Assembly (NCBI GenBank): GCA_030673995.1
Contig: DAOUYU010000079.1
Coordinates: 1-7,905 of the forward strand
Direction: 5' to 3'
Length of the DNA: 7,905 bases
From: Candidatus Aminicenantota bacterium
GTDB lineage: Bacteria > Acidobacteriota > Aminicenantia > Aminicenantales > Aminicenantaceae
A model generated the notes under the pieces. That model made no database searches and had not been told where the DNA came from. It was given only the letters and a program-made list of their open reading frames with translations. The position numbers and the translations under genes were made by a program. This document shows, in pieces, positions 6,108 to 7,905 of this stretch (its first letter is position 1; each line of letters begins with the position of its first letter).

Positions 6108-7471
6108 AATTCAAAACCACGATCATTTTTTTCGTGATCTTCCTGGTTATACTGGCATTCGTCTATTTCTTCGAAACCAAAGGCAAAAGTGAAGAGGGCA
6201 AAGAAGAGAAACTCATCGCCCTCTCTTCTGACGATGTCCAGAAGATCACCTTCAAAAAAGAGGATGAAGCCTTCATCTTCCAGAAAGATGAGAAGGATGA
6301 ATGGCTTATCTCCGAACCCATTGAGGCAAAGGCGGACAAATACGAAGTCGACCAACTGGCTGACAACTTCTCTGACCTCAAAATAGAGAGAGTGGTGGAA
6401 GAGGAGCCAGATGAGCTTGAAAAATACAATATTCCACAAAAAGAGATATCCCTCTGGTTTAAAGACAAGGAAAAGCCGGTCAAAATCCTGATTGGCATGG
6501 AAAATCCCCTTGATAACACTTTTTTCGCCAAAAGAGACGATGAGACAAGGATCGTTCTTATTCCCAGCCATCTCAAGAGCATGATGGAGAAGAAGCTCTT
6601 TGATTTTCGCCAGAAGGATATATTCCGCTTTGAGACCGATGAGGTCAAAAGCATAAAACTTCGGGCAAAAGAAACCAGCTGGGAAGCTTCGAAAAAAGAA
6701 GAAGAATGGTTCCTTAAAAAACCCGTCGACGCTCTCGCCGAAGAAAACAAAATCGATACAATCCTTAACTCGCTTTCGGGCATGAAAGCCAAAGAGTTCA
6801 TTTCGGAAGAAAAAAAGAAAGAAGAACTAAAAAAATACGGACTCTCCCGTCCGGAGTATGAAATCATCCTGGCCATGCCTCTCTCAGACCAGGAAGTGAC
6901 ATTTGGTCTTCATAAAGAAGAAGATAAACTCTATGCCACAACTTCCCTCTCCTCCAAAATCGTGATCGTAGAGGAGATAGTCCTCTCTGATTTGGAAAAA
7001 AAGCTTGAGGAATTAAGGGAAAAAGGAGTTGCCGATTTCTACAGTTGGGAAGCAAACCGCCTTTATCTGAAGAAGGGAGAGATAGAGCTGACTGTGGCAA
7101 AAGATGAGGATGATATCTGGCGCTTCAAGTCTCCGGTGAAAGACGAGGCCGATAATGATAAAATCCAGACATTCATCCGGAAAATCGAAAGCCTGGAAGC
7201 CGAAGAATTCATCGACCCTCCTTTGAGCTTGAAAGACTACGGGCTGGACAGCCCTATGGGTGAAGTTAAAATCTGGGTAAAGGAGGATGAAGACAAGGTC
7301 AAGGAAATTACCTTTCTTTTCGGCACTGAAGATAAAGACGCGAAAAAAATCGTTGTGAGAAACACCCGATTCGATTATCTCTTCAAGGTTGACTCTGCCT
7401 TTCTCGAAGAATTCCCCAAAGACATTAAAGAATGGAAGGCGGAGAAAAAAGAAGAAAAAGAGAAAAAGTAA
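6104..7471 (+). CDS. Membrane-anchored DUF4340 protein with three tandem domain repeats
   Basis: This 455-residue protein has a single N-terminal helix (about 4-23) preceded by MKFK, so it is probably anchored in the inner membrane with the rest outside the cytoplasm. The remainder consists of three copies of a domain of about 135 residues, recognisable by EWLISEP (66-72), EWFLKKP (201-207) and IWRFKSP (338-344), and by LEKYNIPQ (105-112), LKKYGLSR (242-249) and LKDYGLDS (376-383). This matches DUF4340, a domain of unknown function often found after GldF/GldG-like genes. The protein is strongly charged and ends in a Lys/Glu tail (445-455). No enzymatic motif is visible. AAGGAG at 6089-6094, 9 nt upstream, and the 4-bp overlap with the GldG-like gene support the start and operon membership. 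It probably serves as an extracytoplasmic partner of the transporter (inference from context). No terminator follows. Confidence 0.88.
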   Translation: MKFKTTIIFFVIFLVILAFVYFFETKGKSEEGKEEKLIALSSDDVQKITFKKEDEAFIFQKDEKDEWLISEPIEAKADKYEVDQLADNFSDLKIERVVEEEPDELEKYNIPQKEISLWFKDKEKPVKILIGMENPLDNTFFAKRDDETRIVLIPSHLKSMMEKKLFDFRQKDIFRFETDEVKSIKLRAKETSWEASKKEEEWFLKKPVDALAEENKIDTILNSLSGMKAKEFISEEKKKEELKKYGLSRPEYEIILAMPLSDQEVTFGLHKEEDKLYATTSLSSKIVIVEEIVLSDLEKKLEELREKGVADFYSWEANRLYLKKGEIELTVAKDEDDIWRFKSPVKDEADNDKIQTFIRKIESLEAEEFIDPPLSLKDYGLDSPMGEVKIWVKEDEDKVKEITFLFGTEDKDAKKIVVRNTRFDYLFKVDSAFLEEFPKDIKEWKAEKKEEKEKK

Positions 7472-7485
7472 CAGGCTTTTAATCC

Positions 7486-7508
7486 GATAAGAATTGCGAT
7501 AAGAATTG
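7486..7508 (+). repeat. Two tandem copies of GATAAGAATTG next to the IS edge
   Basis: GATAAGAATTG occurs at 7486-7496 and again at 7498-7508, a perfect 11-bp direct repeat with a 12-bp period. It lies between the DUF4340 stop codon and the presumed IS terminus. It could be local sequence duplication or part of the operon's 3' region. It is not arranged as a flanking target duplication, because both copies are on the same side of the transposase gene. Confidence 0.7.
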
Positions 7509-7518
7509 GGGACAATCC

Positions 7519-7905
7519 CACTAGTGTCCGGTTATAAATTGAATAATTCCAACTGTTTACAGGAGTCATCCGGTTGTTTCGTGTCGTAAAACTCTCTAAG
7601 TACTTGTAAAATCGACACTTTCTCAAAAGCTGTCACACTCAAAATCTGCAAAAAAGTGTAGAGACTCATCTCTAAATCCAACCGCTTTTTAATTATCGCT
7701 ACTAGAACATAAACTGAGATCGCTATCCATATTTGAGTTTTAACCGCATTCACGGATCTGCCATAAAAAGACTTTATCCGTAGATGTTGCTTGATCCATT
7801 TGAAAAACAACTCTATCTGCCATCGGCATTTATAGAGTTGAGCAATCGTATACGCTGGAAGAATAAAATTATTAGTTAAAAAGGTCAACTTCTTATTGTT
7901 TTCTG
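7519..7905 (-). mobile_element. IS4-family insertion sequence, 3' end only, continues beyond window
   Basis: The element contains the minus-strand transposase end and a short noncoding edge. The boundary is uncertain. The probable terminus lies around the palindrome CACTAGTG (7519-7526) and the adjacent TGTCCGG, with a second inverted match GGACA (7510-7514) to TGTCC (7525-7529). Without the other end, neither the terminal inverted repeats nor the target duplication can be confirmed. The region is visibly richer in A and T than the operon beside it, which fits a foreign origin. Confidence 0.6.
7532..7905 (-). CDS. IS4-family transposase (DDE_Tnp_1), C-terminal part, cut by window edge
   Basis: Transposases of this family cut and rejoin the ends of their insertion sequence with an RNase H-like DDE domain. 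The complement reads open from the right edge through ENNKKLTFLTNNF and on to the TAA at 7534-7532, giving 124 visible codons. The stretch YKCRWQIELFFKWIK matches the IS4 signature Y-(2)-R-(3)-E-(6)-K exactly. Its Glu, encoded at about 7811-7813, is the third catalytic acidic residue; the two Asp residues would lie beyond the window. The segment HLRIKSFYG and the following AVKTQIWIAISVYVLVAIIKK are also typical of the family. A TTG at 7888 can be read as a start, but similarity continues upstream of it to the edge, so the gene is longer (family members are usually about 370-400 residues). The visible part has no frameshift or internal stop. It is convergent with the ABC operon. Confidence 0.92.
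   Translation of the reverse strand, partial: ENNKKLTFLTNNFILPAYTIAQLYKCRWQIELFFKWIKQHLRIKSFYGRSVNAVKTQIWIAISVYVLVAIIKKRLDLEMSLYTFLQILSVTAFEKVSILQVLREFYDTKQPDDSCKQLELFNL

Noticed and set aside
5891..6876. Two long minus-strand open frames (5891-6571 and 6163-6876) opposite the GldG and DUF4340 genes
   Set aside because: They are antisense to strongly supported coding sequence. Their Ser/Phe/Leu-rich products are what the complement of Glu/Lys-rich codons gives, and they show no family motifs or plausible starts.
7479..7485. TTAATCC, the inverse of the GGATTAA heptamer, at the far end of the operon
   Set aside because: A single 7-bp match on either strand is expected by chance about once in a window of this size.
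7509..7531. Possible bidirectional terminator between the DUF4340 gene and the transposase
   Set aside because: The GGACA/TGTCC inverted repeat is short and is not followed by a T-tract on either strand. It fits an IS terminus better.

Overview
This 7.9 kb window is bacterial chromosomal DNA of moderate GC content. It has tightly packed genes, good Shine-Dalgarno sites and proteins rich in lysine and glutamate. It reads as two housekeeping genes, an ABC-2 type transporter operon, and the edge of an insertion sequence. The sequence alone does not fix the species. The Gld-type ABC operon and the ArgRS subtype fit Gram-negative or deep-branching lineages (Acidobacteria/Aminicenantes-like candidate phyla are one guess), but this is inference.

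Left part (1-2692): the 5' half of gcvT (glycine cleavage T protein) lies on the minus strand and runs off the left edge. A 197 bp divergent intergenic region separates it from a complete argS (arginyl-tRNA synthetase) on the plus strand. That region carries a good sigma70-type promoter for gcvT, an extended -10 element very close to the argS start codon, and an imperfect inverted repeat around the gcvT promoter.

Middle (2693-7471): after a 119 bp spacer with a tandem heptamer repeat comes a four-gene plus-strand operon joined by 4-bp ATGA overlaps or a 3-bp gap. Its products are an ABC ATPase (GldA/CcmA type), a six-helix ABC-2 permease (GldF type), a membrane-anchored GldG-type auxiliary protein and a membrane-anchored DUF4340 protein made of three repeats. 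Together they look like one inner-membrane machine: the ATPase and permease form the transport core, and the two anchored proteins hold large domains outside the membrane. The substrate is unknown. No other gliding genes are visible, so a motility role should not be assumed.

Right edge (7472-7905): a short repeat-bearing spacer is followed by the 3' part of an IS4-family transposase on the minus strand, convergent with the operon and cut by the window end. I saw no CRISPR array, tRNA, rRNA or recognisable riboswitch. The most interesting item is the ABC/GldG/DUF4340 operon, a widespread but functionally poorly understood module, rather than a clearly novel system.
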